From contig NZ_SELS01000009.1 in NCBI RefSeq assembly GCF_004197395.1, forward strand, positions 62,001-126,000: DNA of 64,000 nt, in the 5' to 3' direction. The DNA is from Paraburkholderia sp. UYCP14C (lineage in GTDB: Bacteria > Pseudomonadota > Gammaproteobacteria > Burkholderiales > Burkholderiaceae). The position numbers were made by a program, and so were the translations under genes. Under the pieces are notes generated by a model. The model had not been told where the DNA came from. It was given only the letters and a program-made list of their open reading frames with translations, and ran no database searches. Shown in pieces: positions 19,201 to 29,608 of the stretch (position 1 is the first letter of the stretch; each line of letters starts with the position of its first letter).

Positions 19201-19229
19201 ACGTTACCCTTAACGTTAGCGGATGTTAA
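19201..19229. promoter_or_regulatory. Orphan LacI-type operator
   Basis: The site matches the operator region of the first ABC operon at 25 of 28 positions and holds the CGCTAACGTTA core on the minus strand. No full-length gene follows it on either strand: on the plus strand only an 8-codon frame with a ribosome-binding site is found, about 105 bases downstream. Confidence 0.55.
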
Positions 19230-19334
19230 TGGCGCATATTCACCACCGCCATGCGGAGTTTACCTAAGCTCCGAACCACTACCCGAACCAACCGAATCAA
19301 CCCTCTAAACCCGGCCAGACAAGGAGAAAGCTCC

Positions 19335-19361
19335 ATGAATGGCATTGAAAGCATTGCGTAA
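19335..19361 (+). pseudogene. Eight-codon remnant frame with intact ribosome site
   Basis: AAGGAG lies 8 bases before an ATG, and the frame reads MNGIESIA then stops. Together with the orphan operator at 19201 this looks like the 5' end of a regulated gene whose body has been deleted. It could also be a leader peptide. No similarity can be claimed for eight residues. The rest of 18860-19400 holds nothing convincing. Confidence 0.35.
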
Positions 19362-19399
19362 TAGTTGATGCAAGCTGGCTAACGTCATCCTCGCTTGCA

Positions 19400-19654
19400 T
19401 CACTCTTCTTCGTTCGATGCAGGGGGCCCCGAAGAAGGCTCTGCATCGAAATGCACGATCCACGCATGCAGTGATTCGCGCGGCTTATTCAGCCGGCCGC
19501 GCTGCTGCGGCTCTCGTTCGATAGCCGGTTGCCCGCGGTGCGCGGCGGCAGCCGTTTCACCAGGCGCCCCGCCGTACCCTTGCCCGGACGGGCCGCTCGC
19601 CGCGGCCTCGCCATCGTCCTTCGCTACGTTTTTCTCCATCGCGCTGTCCGCCAT
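19400..19654 (-). CDS. Hypothetical small hydrophilic protein
   Basis: An 84-aa open frame at the downstream end of the second ABC operon, 34 bases after the ATPase stop. It is rich in Ala, Gly, Pro and Glu, has no membrane segment or recognisable domain, and looks partly disordered. Same-strand placement at the end of the operon is the main argument for it being real; composition could equally be chance in high-GC DNA. Confidence 0.35.
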   Translation of the reverse strand: MADSAMEKNVAKDDGEAAASGPSGQGYGGAPGETAAAAHRGQPAIEREPQQRGRLNKPRESLHAWIVHFDAEPSSGPPASNEEE

Positions 19655-19688
19655 CGCTGTGCCGTCGTTCGCTCGTCGCCTCGGCCTG

Positions 19689-20819
<1,131 letters not shown>

Positions 20820-20931
20820 TGTTGCCTCCTCCTCAATCCTTGTACTTGCAGTACCCCGCGTGACGCTATCCCACTGCCCCACTACTGTCGCGCCACGCGA
20901 GGTCCGGTGCGCCCGCCGCCGGTCGCGCGCC

Positions 20932-22269
20932 TCAGCGCGCGAGCGCGACACCGGCGTGTTGCGCGATCACGTCGCGATACCACAACGCGCTGTCCTTCAG
21001 CGTGCGCTCCTGGCTCGCATAGTCGACGTAGACCATGCCGAAGCGCTTGTCGTATCCCGACGCCCATTCGAAGTTGTCCATCAGGCTCCAGGCGAAATAG
21101 CCGGCCACGTCGACACCCTGTTTCACCGCGTCCGCCAACGCGGCCAGATGCAGGTCGTAGAAGCGCACGCGCTCGGCGTCGTGCACGCGGCCGTTAGCGA
21201 GCACGTCCTTCGCCGCGCAGCCGTTTTCGGTGATGTAGATCGGCGGCAGCTTGTAGTCGGCGTTGATGCGCGTCAGCAATTCGGTGAAGCCTTGCGGATA
21301 GACTTCCCAGTCCATGTCGGTGAAGCCGAGTGCGCCCGGCGGACGCTTGTCGCCCGATGCGCTCGCGAAGATCCGCGTGTAGTAGTTGACGCCGAGGAAG
21401 TCCATCGGCGTGCCGATCACGTCGAAATCGCCGCTCAGGATCACGTCTTGCGGACCGTTCGCGCCATACCATTCGAGCGCCTCGGCCGGATACTCGCCCT
21501 TGAACAGCGGGTCCATGTACCAGCGCACGAACTTCGCGTATTCAAGCGACGCGGCGGCCTGGTCTTCGGGCGAATCCGTCGCGCCATCCGCCGGCGACTG
21601 GTTCAGCACGATGCCGAGCGGCGCCTTCACGCCATCGGCGCGCAGCGCCTGCAACGCGAGGCCGTGCGACAGCAGCAGATGGTGCGCGACGTGCGCGGCT
21701 TTCTTCAGATCGGCATTGCCCGGCGCGAAATAGCCGGTTGCATTGCCGAGCCACGCGGTGCACCACGGCTCATTGTGCGTCGCGATCGACGCGACGCGAT
21801 CGCCGAGCACGCTGCCGATCTTGCGTGCGTAGTCCGCGAAGCGATAAGCGGTGTCGCGGTTTTCCCAGCCGTTCTGGGTGTGCTGCAGCGACAGCGGCAG
21901 GTCCCAGTGATACAGCGTCGCAAACGGCTGGATGTCGCGCTCGAGCAAACCGTCGACGAGCCGCTCGTAAAACGCGAGACCCTTGTCGTTGAATGCGCCG
22001 CGGCCAGTCGGCTGCACGCGCGGCCACGCGATCGAAAAGCGATACGCCTTGACGCCGAGTTCAGCCATCAGATCGAGATCTTCCTCGAGCAGGTGATAGT
22101 GATTGCATGCGACGTCGCCGTTCTCGCCGTTCACGACCTTGCCCGGCACGTTGCAGAACGCGTCCCAGATCGACGGGCCGCGGCCGTCCTCATGCGCTGC
22201 GCCTTCGATCTGGTAGGAACTGGTGGCCACGCCCCAGATGAAGTCTTCGTTGAATCGATACGTCGACAT
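20932..22269 (-). CDS. GH1 beta-glucosidase
   Basis: Glycoside hydrolase family 1 enzyme of 445 aa. The acid/base is E167 in ATHNEP and the nucleophile is E348 in YITENG; the family opening [15 protein letters not shown] is at residues 10-24. There is no signal peptide, so it acts on imported beta-glucosides such as cellobiose, and GH1 enzymes may also split xylobiose. It is embedded in the second ABC importer operon, between the permease genes and the ATPase gene, which ties import to cytoplasmic cleavage. Confidence 0.93.
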   Translation of the reverse strand: MSTYRFNEDFIWGVATSSYQIEGAAHEDGRGPSIWDAFCNVPGKVVNGENGDVACNHYHLLEEDLDLMAELGVKAYRFSIAWPRVQPTGRGAFNDKGLAFYERLVDGLLERDIQPFATLYHWDLPLSLQHTQNGWENRDTAYRFADYARKIGSVLGDRVASIATHNEPWCTAWLGNATGYFAPGNADLKKAAHVAHHLLLSHGLALQALRADGVKAPLGIVLNQSPADGATDSPEDQAAASLEYAKFVRWYMDPLFKGEYPAEALEWYGANGPQDVILSGDFDVIGTPMDFLGVNYYTRIFASASGDKRPPGALGFTDMDWEVYPQGFTELLTRINADYKLPPIYITENGCAAKDVLANGRVHDAERVRFYDLHLAALADAVKQGVDVAGYFAWSLMDNFEWASGYDKRFGMVYVDYASQERTLKDSALWYRDVIAQHAGVALAR

Positions 22270-22327
22270 AGATGATGTTGTCCTGAATGATCGTGCCCGC
22301 GAGGGCGTGAAATTGATTGGAGGAATC

Positions 22328-23158
22328 TCAGGCCTTGACCGCGCCGGTCGTCAGACCGTCGATCAAACGCCGTGAAGTGAACGCGAACAGCACCAGCAGC
22401 GGCAGCACCGCGACCGCGGAGCCGGCCATCACCGCGCCCCAATCCGAATTGGTCGGGCTTTGCAGAATGCGCAGCGCGAGCGGCAGCGTGTACATCGACG
22501 GCGAACGCAGCACGACGAGCGCCGACAGAAAGTTGTTCCACGCCTGAATGAAGCTGATCAGCCCAAGTGTGCCCAGCGCCGGTCCCAGCAGCGGCATCAC
22601 GATGCTCCAGTAGATGCGGAATTCGCCGCAGCCGTCGATGCGCGCAGCCTCGATCAGCTCGGACGGAATCGCCGACGCGACGTACTGGCGCATCAGGAAC
22701 ACGCCGAGCGCAGCGGCCGCGCCGGGTACGTACAGTGCGCGCGGCTGATCGATCCAGCCGAGCAGGTTCATCGTCATGAAGGTCGGAATCATGCTGAGGA
22801 ACGGCGGCACCAGCATCGCGGTCAGCGCGATCGCGAACAGCGTCTTCTTGAAGCGGAACTCGTACATCGCGAACGCGTAGCCGGCCATCGACGTGACGAG
22901 CAGCGTCAGCACGGTTTGCATCGCGGCCGTATAGAAGCTCCAGCCGAGATTGCGCCAGAACGGGATGTGCCGCATCAGCGAGGCCATGTTGTCGAGAAAC
23001 GCGCTGCCGAACCACAGCGGGGGCGGCATCGAGAAGATCTCGGAGCTCGTGTGGGTCGCGAACACGAACATGAAGTAGAACGGCGAGAACATCAGCAGCG
23101 CGCCGGCCACCACGACCGCATAACCGATATAACGGCCCTTGTTGTTCGACGATTTCAT
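22328..23158 (-). CDS. CUT1 sugar ABC transporter permease (MalG type), second importer
   Basis: Permease of 276 aa with six transmembrane helices and the EAA loop IEAARIDGCGEFRIYWSIVM. The start at 23158 overlaps the stop of the preceding permease gene as ATGA, so the pair is translationally coupled. Confidence 0.92.
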   Translation of the reverse strand: MKSSNNKGRYIGYAVVVAGALLMFSPFYFMFVFATHTSSEIFSMPPPLWFGSAFLDNMASLMRHIPFWRNLGWSFYTAAMQTVLTLLVTSMAGYAFAMYEFRFKKTLFAIALTAMLVPPFLSMIPTFMTMNLLGWIDQPRALYVPGAAAALGVFLMRQYVASAIPSELIEAARIDGCGEFRIYWSIVMPLLGPALGTLGLISFIQAWNNFLSALVVLRSPSMYTLPLALRILQSPTNSDWGAVMAGSAVAVLPLLVLFAFTSRRLIDGLTTGAVKA

Positions 23159-24189
23159 CGCTGTGTCTCCTCGTTCATGCCGCTGCGGTGAAAGATCCGC
23201 GTGTTCAACCACATCAACGCGCCGATCGAGATGAACAGCAGCCATGCGATCGAGCTCGCGGTGCCGAAATCGCCGTCGTGGAATGCGGTGCGATACATAT
23301 AGACGGCCGTCGTCAGGCCGGACTGGCTGGTACCCATGCCTTCGTTCGGCAGCAGGATGAAGGGCTCTTCGAACAGCTGCAGCCCACCGATGATCGACAG
23401 CGTGACCGCGAAGAAAATCATCGGCTTGATCAGCGGAATCGTGATGCGGGTGAACTGTTGCCAGCCGTTCGCGCCGTCGATGCGCGCGGCTTCGTACAGG
23501 TCCTTCGGAATGGTTTGCAGCGCCGACAGATACAGCACCGTGTTCCAGCCGACATAGCGCCAGAAGATCACCACCGACACGGCCGGCTTGACGTTTTTCG
23601 GGTTATACAGCCACTCGATCGGATGCGCGGGGACGAGCCAGTGCAAGCCGGGCAGCTTGCCGATCTCGGCGATCGCGAGGTTGATCATGCCGAAGTCGGT
23701 CGAATACAGCGACGAGAAAATCAGCGCGATCGCGACGCTCGACGTGATGAACGGCAGGAAGTACAGGCCGACCATCAGGTTGCGCCAGCGGCGAAACGCG
23801 GTTTGCAGGAAGAACGCGAGCGGCAGCGCCACCAGATGCTGCGGCACGCCGGACATGATCGCCATCGACGCGGTGTTGTACAGCGACTTCCAGTACCACG
23901 GGTCGGTCAGCGTGAACGTGAAGTTCGACAGACCCACCCACTTCATGCTCGCGAGACCCGCCGTTGCGTCCCAGCTCTGGAACGACAGGAACAGCGAAAA
24001 CAGCAGCGGGAACGCCATAAAGAGCGCGAACAGCAGGAAAAACGGGCCGAGAAACAGGTAGGGCGCGACCTTCACCGGGTCGAGCCGCGACGTTTTGCGA
24101 GGCGCGGCGAACGGCGTGGGCGAGCTCAGCACATCGCTCGCGCGCGCATCGCGGGCGACCTCTTCGGTCGTGGGCAGCGGAGTGTTCAT
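23155..24189 (-). CDS. CUT1 sugar ABC transporter permease (MalF type), second importer
   Basis: Permease of 344 aa. It has a hydrophilic N-terminal tail of about 40 residues, then six helices and the EAA loop YEAARIDGANGWQQFTRITI. The start at 24189 (MNTPLPTTEE) is preferred over an in-frame codon at 24309, which would place the start in the stem-loop region after the binding protein gene. Confidence 0.91.
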   Translation of the reverse strand: MNTPLPTTEEVARDARASDVLSSPTPFAAPRKTSRLDPVKVAPYLFLGPFFLLFALFMAFPLLFSLFLSFQSWDATAGLASMKWVGLSNFTFTLTDPWYWKSLYNTASMAIMSGVPQHLVALPLAFFLQTAFRRWRNLMVGLYFLPFITSSVAIALIFSSLYSTDFGMINLAIAEIGKLPGLHWLVPAHPIEWLYNPKNVKPAVSVVIFWRYVGWNTVLYLSALQTIPKDLYEAARIDGANGWQQFTRITIPLIKPMIFFAVTLSIIGGLQLFEEPFILLPNEGMGTSQSGLTTAVYMYRTAFHDGDFGTASSIAWLLFISIGALMWLNTRIFHRSGMNEETQR

Positions 24190-24210
24190 CAATAGTTCCG
24201 TCCAGTCGGG

Positions 24211-24237
24211 CGTGGCCGGGATCGATGACCGGCCACG
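24211..24237. other. Stem-loop after the second solute-binding protein gene
   Basis: CGTGGCCGG and CCGGCCACG form a perfect 9-bp stem around a 9-base loop, between the binding protein and permease genes. It probably sets the higher expression of the binding protein by limiting read-through or mRNA decay. Confidence 0.5.
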
Positions 24238-24318
24238 CTGTTTGCAGCAGACTTGCAGCGCACTGCGACACACATCGGTCGCGGCATGCAGCGTGCCGCG
24301 ACCTTGCATCGATACCGC

Positions 24319-25566
24319 TTAACGGCGGACCCGATGTGCGATCTGGTCCTGCGCTTCCTGCAGCGCGGCATGCACGTCCGCGCCATCGTCGACGACCTTG
24401 TCGAGCGCCGAGTGCACCGCTTCCTCTGCGACCTGGTCATACTTGCTGCGCTGGATCGCCGGGATGTGCGAAGCCGCATCACGCCAGATCAGACGCGCCT
24501 TCTCGTCGCCGAGGAACGACACCGGCTCGGCGAAGAACGAATCGTTCTGCGCGGAGAGCAGGGACGGGAATGCATCGATCGAACGGAACGATGCGAGCTG
24601 CGTGTCCTTGCGCGTCGTCAGGAACTTGATGAATTCCCACGACATCGGCTTTTGCGTCGCTTTCGCCGGAATCGACCAGAACGTGCCGCCGAACGAGGCG
24701 TACGCGTTGTTCGGCAGATTGGCCGCGCGCCACAGACCCTTCGTGTCCGGTGCGATCCACGACGACAGGTGGCCGCCGAGCCACGCGCCCATCATCTGCG
24801 TCGCGACGGTGCCGCGCTTGAAGCTCTCGGCCCATTCGTTCGACCACGGCGAGATCTTCGCGTCGAGACCGAGGTCGCGTGCTTTCTTCGCGAGCTCGAA
24901 CGCCTTCACGAAGCGCGGCGACGTGACGATCGGGTTGCCGGCCTTGTCGAAGTACACGCCATCGCCTTCCTTCAGGTCGGCGCGAATATAGATGTCCTCG
25001 ATATCGCGCGACGACGCCATCAGGTATGCGCCCGTCGCCTTCTTGATCTTCACGCCGGAGGCCAGATACGAGTCCCACGACTTGGTCAGATCGGCTTCGG
25101 TGACGCCCGCCTTGTCGAGAATGTCCTTGCGATAGAACAGCGTGCCCGGACCGATATCGGCCGGCATGCCGACGATCGTGCCATCCTGCGTGGTCGCTTG
25201 CGCGAACGTGTAGTTGATGAACTGGCTCTTGTACTGGCCCGCGCTATACGGCGGCTTCGACAGGTCCTCGAGACCGCCGCCCGCCGCGAAGCGGCCGATA
25301 AAGCCGACCTCGACCGCCATCACGTCCGGCAGATCGGAGCTCGTCGCGAGCGCCGTCGTCATTGCATTGTGGTGATCCCCGATCGCGAGCGACGACACCT
25401 TGATGTCGACGTCCGGATGCAGCTTCTTCCACGCCGGAAGCGCGTCCTTGATTTCCTGATCCAGCTTCGGAAAGACCGCGACGGTCAACGTGGTGTTGGC
25501 GTGCGCGCCGACTGCGGCCAGGCTGAGCAGAACGGCGGCGGCAGAGCCTGAAAAGCGGAATTTCAT
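24319..25566 (-). CDS. CUT1 sugar ABC transporter solute-binding protein, second importer
   Basis: Periplasmic binding protein of 415 aa (extracellular solute-binding family 1). The signal peptide ends at GAHA-NT near residue 24. The ribosome site is AGGAG, and a TGAAAGCGCTTTCA operator lies about 165 bases upstream. It leads the operon binding protein-permease-permease-GH1-ATPase. The ligand is probably cello- or xylo-oligosaccharides, inferred from GH1 and from operator sharing with the xylanase gene. Confidence 0.9.
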   Translation of the reverse strand: MKFRFSGSAAAVLLSLAAVGAHANTTLTVAVFPKLDQEIKDALPAWKKLHPDVDIKVSSLAIGDHHNAMTTALATSSDLPDVMAVEVGFIGRFAAGGGLEDLSKPPYSAGQYKSQFINYTFAQATTQDGTIVGMPADIGPGTLFYRKDILDKAGVTEADLTKSWDSYLASGVKIKKATGAYLMASSRDIEDIYIRADLKEGDGVYFDKAGNPIVTSPRFVKAFELAKKARDLGLDAKISPWSNEWAESFKRGTVATQMMGAWLGGHLSSWIAPDTKGLWRAANLPNNAYASFGGTFWSIPAKATQKPMSWEFIKFLTTRKDTQLASFRSIDAFPSLLSAQNDSFFAEPVSFLGDEKARLIWRDAASHIPAIQRSKYDQVAEEAVHSALDKVVDDGADVHAALQEAQDQIAHRVRR

Positions 25567-25655
25567 TACTCGTCTCCTAAAGAACCCTGTTTGAATTGCA
25601 TTCGATGAATAACCGGTTGCTGCGACCTACTTCCCCTGTTGTCTTTGTTGCTGCT

Positions 25656-25697
25656 TTGCTTGGTGCTGCTTACTTGGTGCTACTTACTTGGTGCTGA
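25656..25697. repeat. Three 14-bp direct repeats, TTACTTGGTGCTRC-like
   Basis: Three adjacent units, TTGCTTGGTGCTGC, TTACTTGGTGCTAC and TTACTTGGTGCTGA, lie in the promoter region of the second ABC operon between the operator and the start codon. They may be slippage or leader repeats; no known role. Confidence 0.6.
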
Positions 25698-25732
25698 ATT
25701 TGCTGCTGCATTTCTGCCGGACTGCCGTTGGC

Positions 25733-25746
25733 TGAAAGCGCTTTCA
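25733..25746. promoter_or_regulatory. Operator TGAAAGCGCTTTCA, second ABC operon
   Basis: Perfect 14-bp palindrome of the LacI/GalR type, with the usual central CG. It is one of three identical copies in the window and lies upstream of the second solute-binding protein gene, just past the end of the neighbouring LacI-family gene. Confidence 0.75.
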
Positions 25747-25770
25747 CGCCAACGCCAAAAAAAAGCCCCA

Positions 25771-26862
25771 CTACGTACGCGTATCGCCCCGCTTGACCGG
25801 CGGCGTGATTCGCCGCGTGGTTTCGCGCGTCACGAGCGTGAGCGGAATCGGGCTGAGCGCGATCGACTGCTTGCGGATCATCTGCACGATGCCTTGCGCG
25901 GCGAGTCGGCCAATTTCATAAGTCGGCTGGCGGACCGTCGTCAAAGGCGGCGTCATGTACGACGAAGTCGGCAGATCGTCGAAGCCAACCAGCGACACGT
26001 CGTCCGGCACCCTCACGCCGCGGCGGAACATCGCGAGGCGCGCGCCGTACGCGGTCTGATCGTTCGCGCAGAACACCGCGCTGAACGACGGATGGCGCGC
26101 CATCAGCCGCTCCATGGCGGCGACGCCGCCCGTTTCGAGGTAATCGCCCTGCTCGACGAGATCGTCATCGAAGCCGATGCCCGCCTCTTCGAGCGCGGTC
26201 CGGTAGCCGACAAGGCGCTCGATCGCATCCTCGTGACTCGCCGGCCCGGCGATGAACGCGATCTCGCGATGACCCTGCTCGATCAGATGACGCGTCGCGT
26301 CGCGCGCACCCTGCATGTTGTCGATCGGCAGGCCCGCGAGCGTCGCGCTGTTCTGGACTGAACGGCCGAGCACCAGCATCGGCGCGTGGCGCGAATAGTC
26401 GGTCAAGGTCGGCTCATCGAGTTGCGCGTGCAGCAGGATGATTCCGTCGACACGCCGTGAGATGAACTGCTCGAGGCGCGCCTTTTCGTCGGCGACGTTC
26501 CAGCGGCTGCTCACGAAGATCGGCGTAAAGCCCGGCTCGGACAGCGACTCTTCGATACCGCGCAGCCACTCGGCGTAGAACGGGCTCGACACCGCCTGCG
26601 TCAGTACGCCGATCGTTTCGGTCCGGCCGCTCGCGAGACCGCGCGCGAGCACGTTGGGCCGATAGTTGAAACGCGCGATTGCCTCTTGCACCGCCTGCTG
26701 CTTGGCGGGAAGCACGCGCGCAGAACCGTTCAGGATCCGCGACACGGTGCTCGGAGAAACACCGGCCGCGCGCGCGATGGCTTCGAGCGTCACGTTGGGC
26801 GCAGCGGGTACGTGGGGTACCTTGGGCGCGCCGGGTTTATCGTTTGAGCCGTCGTGGGTCAT
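25771..26862 (-). CDS. LacI-family regulator of the GH1/ABC operon and xylanase
   Basis: Regulator of 363 aa. After a Pro/Ala-rich N-terminal arm of about 23 residues comes the helix-turn-helix VTLEAIARAAGVSPSTVSRIL, then a sugar-sensing domain ending in PDDVSLVGFDDLPTSSYMTPPLTTVRQP. Identical palindromes lie before its own start, before the second ABC operon and before the GH10 gene, so it very likely represses all three and is released by a xylan- or cellulose-derived sugar. Eight T residues follow the gene at 25757-25764 (minus strand) and may be part of its terminator. Confidence 0.88.
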   Translation of the reverse strand: MTHDGSNDKPGAPKVPHVPAAPNVTLEAIARAAGVSPSTVSRILNGSARVLPAKQQAVQEAIARFNYRPNVLARGLASGRTETIGVLTQAVSSPFYAEWLRGIEESLSEPGFTPIFVSSRWNVADEKARLEQFISRRVDGIILLHAQLDEPTLTDYSRHAPMLVLGRSVQNSATLAGLPIDNMQGARDATRHLIEQGHREIAFIAGPASHEDAIERLVGYRTALEEAGIGFDDDLVEQGDYLETGGVAAMERLMARHPSFSAVFCANDQTAYGARLAMFRRGVRVPDDVSLVGFDDLPTSSYMTPPLTTVRQPTYEIGRLAAQGIVQMIRKQSIALSPIPLTLVTRETTRRITPPVKRGDTRT

Positions 26863-26884
26863 GAGTTCTGCCTGAATCCTGTTA

Positions 26885-26898
26885 TGAAAGCGCTTTCA
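26885..26898. promoter_or_regulatory. Operator TGAAAGCGCTTTCA upstream of lacI-family gene
   Basis: Perfect copy of the 14-bp palindrome, 22 bases before the start of the LacI-family gene. This indicates autoregulation. Since the porin gene ends just beyond it, the porin itself is not driven from here. Confidence 0.72.
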
Positions 26899-27028
26899 GA
26901 TATGAAAATGAAAAAGCAGCCGATGCGACGAGGGTGGAGGAGGCGTCGCACCGGCCTCTCTATGAAAGAGAAAGAAACAGTCCTTGAAACAAAGAGATCA
27001 CTACGATTGCTGATCAGGCAACCTCAAC

Positions 27029-28183
27029 TCAGAACGAATGCATGATCCCGGCGAAGACACCAGTCTGGCTGTGACCATAGTTCGGGTTGCTGTTCGACGA
27101 CGTGCCCGTCACCGGATCGAAGTTGTTGTTGCCGTACGGCCCGTTGCCGAGGTTCAGGTTCGACGTCGAGCTGTTGTGCACATAGCCGGCTTCCGTGTAC
27201 AGGAACGTGCGCTTCGACAGCGCGTACGTCCCGGCGAGCGTGAACAGGGTCGCGTTGCCGTTGCCGTTGTTCGCGTTCGCGTGATAGACCGCAGCCGTCA
27301 GCAACACGGGGGCATTGACCTGCCATGCGGCGCCGAACCATTCGTGGTTCACGCTGGTCGGCGCGCTCACACCGAGAGGCTGCGACGCATCGGTCACACC
27401 GACGCTCGCGTTGGTCGCGTCAGGCGCGCTCAGGTGCTGGTAGCCCGCGTACAGCTTGACCGGACCGATGATGTAGCTGCCGCCGACGAGAATATCGCGT
27501 GAAGCCGAGTACACGTTGTTGAATGAGCCGTTGGCGCCGCGCACTTCGTCGTAGATCACCCGGAAATCGCCCGAGCCCCACGTATAGATACCTTCGACCG
27601 CGTTCGTACGACCCTGGCCGGTCGGCACGCCCGCCGAGTTGACAGGCGCCGAGTTCCAGCTCGTGTTGTTGGTCAGCGAATACTGGCCCTTCAGCACGAG
27701 GCCGCCCAACAGCACCGGCGAGTTGTACTCCGCGCCGTTGCTGGTGCTCGTCCAGTTACGACCGCGCACCAGGGTCGAGATCGCGTAGCGCTGCATCACC
27801 TGCGGATCGGTACCCCAGCTGTCCTGTGCCAGTTCGCCGGCACCGAGGTTACCGATCTTGAACAGACCCCAGTGGTCGTTCGTCAAGCCCACCGTGGCGT
27901 GACGGCCGAACAGATTGCCGGCCGATGCGCCGGTCATCGTGTTGAGCTGGCCTTCCAACTGGAAGACCGTCTTCGTACCGCCGCCGAGATCTTCGGAGCC
28001 CATCAGGCCGAACCACGAACAACCCCAGTCGCCGCTTTGAGCCGACCACTGGTGGCCGCCCGGCAGGCCGGTTTCAAACTGGATGCCGTTGTCGATACGG
28101 CCGTACAACGTGACGCTGCTCTGCGCATGGGCCGCCGTCGCAGCGGCTGCCATCACCGACACAGCAATAAGCTTCTTCTTCAT
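27029..28183 (-). CDS. Outer-membrane porin, Burkholderia OmpC-like
   Basis: Trimeric general porin of 384 aa. The signal peptide ends at AAHA-QS near residue 21, and the mature start SSVTLYGRIDNGIQFETG, the loop with GRHATVGLTNDHWG and the C-terminal phenylalanine in GIMHSF are hallmarks of the gram-negative porin family. AGGA precedes the ATG. Its place between the regulator and the xylanase suggests that it helps oligosaccharides cross the outer membrane, although these porins are usually unselective. Confidence 0.92.
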   Translation of the reverse strand: MKKKLIAVSVMAAAATAAHAQSSVTLYGRIDNGIQFETGLPGGHQWSAQSGDWGCSWFGLMGSEDLGGGTKTVFQLEGQLNTMTGASAGNLFGRHATVGLTNDHWGLFKIGNLGAGELAQDSWGTDPQVMQRYAISTLVRGRNWTSTSNGAEYNSPVLLGGLVLKGQYSLTNNTSWNSAPVNSAGVPTGQGRTNAVEGIYTWGSGDFRVIYDEVRGANGSFNNVYSASRDILVGGSYIIGPVKLYAGYQHLSAPDATNASVGVTDASQPLGVSAPTSVNHEWFGAAWQVNAPVLLTAAVYHANANNGNGNATLFTLAGTYALSKRTFLYTEAGYVHNSSTSNLNLGNGPYGNNNFDPVTGTSSNSNPNYGHSQTGVFAGIMHSF

Positions 28184-29025
28184 TTAGATATCCTATATAT
28201 ATTTTGGCGTCTCCAAGCCGCACAGGACGCACGCGTTCTCACACGTTTCCCCTCTTGCCGAAATGCTCGCTTCTCATTCGCTTCACATTTCGAGGCGATT
28301 ATAGGGATGACCTTGCGCCGCGCATCGAACTAACGGCTCAGGGAAAACGCTGTTATCGATAACAGTTGCGCGCCGGCCGATCCCGCAGTAGCACCCTGCT
28401 TTGTGACCATTGCGTGATGGTCACAAGCGTCGGAAATGCGTTTAAATTCATGCACTGAAACAATGCGGGGATTCGTCTCGCGCGTCGCTCAGCGCTTGCT
28501 TAACAAGCAAAATACGCCCGAATGCAAGAAAAATTTCGCGGTTGATGTTGTGAAGTTGCAACGACCCAACTCGCTTGCGTTGCCGGTTTGGGCTTGACGA
28601 ACTGGCGGCGGAGCCGCCAGCAGTAGCGAACATTAGCGACTATCATCAATGCATACGATGCCGGGCAAGGAGCCGGGCTCAGTCGCGTAGGCGGCTGAGT
28701 GCGGGATTGTCAGTGCATCCGTCTGGCTCTCGCGCTCCATCACGAACGCTCCAACCAGCTCCCATCCCTCGGCTCTCGCTGTTCCTCGCCACGCCGCGCA
28801 TGCGACGTCCCGCTCGAACACGCTGCCCTTGCGGACTTATCTGCGGGCGACGGCTCGACCGCCCATCGCCCCGACTGGCAAAACCTCGCCGCGCAGCCGC
28901 GATCACCGCGATCGCATGCAGTGGAAAGAGGATTTTGTCCAGCGCACTTCCGACACCTCGCATCGAGGACCGGAAGATTTGCCGGCGGATTTTGCCGGCA
29001 CACCTTGGCACTCTAAGGAGGTATC
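28184..29025. other. Non-coding stretch between porin and BON-domain genes
   Basis: No convincing gene is seen in 840 bases; the open frames present are Arg/Pro-rich antisense artefacts. The AT-rich part near 28184-28330 should carry the porin promoter. At 28602-28620 a perfect 8-bp stem CTGGCGGC/GCCGCCAG with a 3-base loop stands alone without a T-run. Confidence 0.5.
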
Positions 29026-29334
29026 GTGAAAACAGCCCTTGTTTCTACACTCGCGTTGCTGATTTCAGGCGCAATCGCGCCGGCGGCCTATGCGCAGGAT
29101 TCGCAAGCTACCGACCAACAACTCGCCCATAGCGTGCGGGTCGCGGAGGCGCACAGCGGCGTCGGGATGTCACACGTGTTTGTGTTTGCCCACTCGGGGC
29201 AGATCATGCTGCTCGGATTTGTGCCCGAGCGGGACCATGTCGCACGTGCTGAACAGGCTGCGATGTCGGTGCCCGGTGTCACCTCGGTGGACAACCGGCT
29301 CTCGCCCGACGGAGGCTCGTTGAACGGGCATTGA
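29026..29334 (+). CDS. BON-domain periplasmic protein
   Basis: Exported protein of 102 aa with a signal peptide (cleavage near AYA-QD, residue 23) and a single BON domain covering residues 30-95. The segment VFVFAHSGQIMLLGFVPERDHVARAEQAA followed by PGVTSVDNRL is typical. BON domains bind phospholipids or peptidoglycan-linked partners in proteins such as OsmY. AAGGAGG lies 6 bases before the GTG start codon. It is a single gene, with no visible link to the xylan genes. Confidence 0.85.
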   Translation: MKTALVSTLALLISGAIAPAAYAQDSQATDQQLAHSVRVAEAHSGVGMSHVFVFAHSGQIMLLGFVPERDHVARAEQAAMSVPGVTSVDNRLSPDGGSLNGH

Positions 29335-29478
29335 AAATCAAACTGGATCGTCGCGCGGACGATTGAAGCAGACCCGCGCGTTGAAGAGATCCGGTTTTCC
29401 CGCCTCGCCAGTCGGGATTGAGTACTGGCACTCCGTTTCGCGCCATTAGCCGCGCGTCCGTTCAGTGCAATCCCCGTT

Positions 29479-29492
29479 TGAAAGCGCTTTCA
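29479..29492. promoter_or_regulatory. Operator TGAAAGCGCTTTCA upstream of GH10 xylanase
   Basis: Third perfect copy of the 14-bp palindrome, about 185 bases before the xylanase start. The distance suggests action by looping or on an upstream promoter. Confidence 0.72.
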
Positions 29493-29608
29493 TCTCGTGC
29501 CGTGTCGAGTTGGTCGAACCGACGCTCATTCACTTTCCACCGTCTCGTTGATACGTCAGGTAAATCCCTCATAGCGGGGCTGTCAGGTGCTGCTTACCAT
29601 CGCAATTG

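Noticed and set aside
28575-29132. A 185-codon plus-strand frame before the BON gene
   Set aside because: The composition is Arg/Pro/Ser-rich, no domain is seen, and it overlaps the BON gene in another frame.
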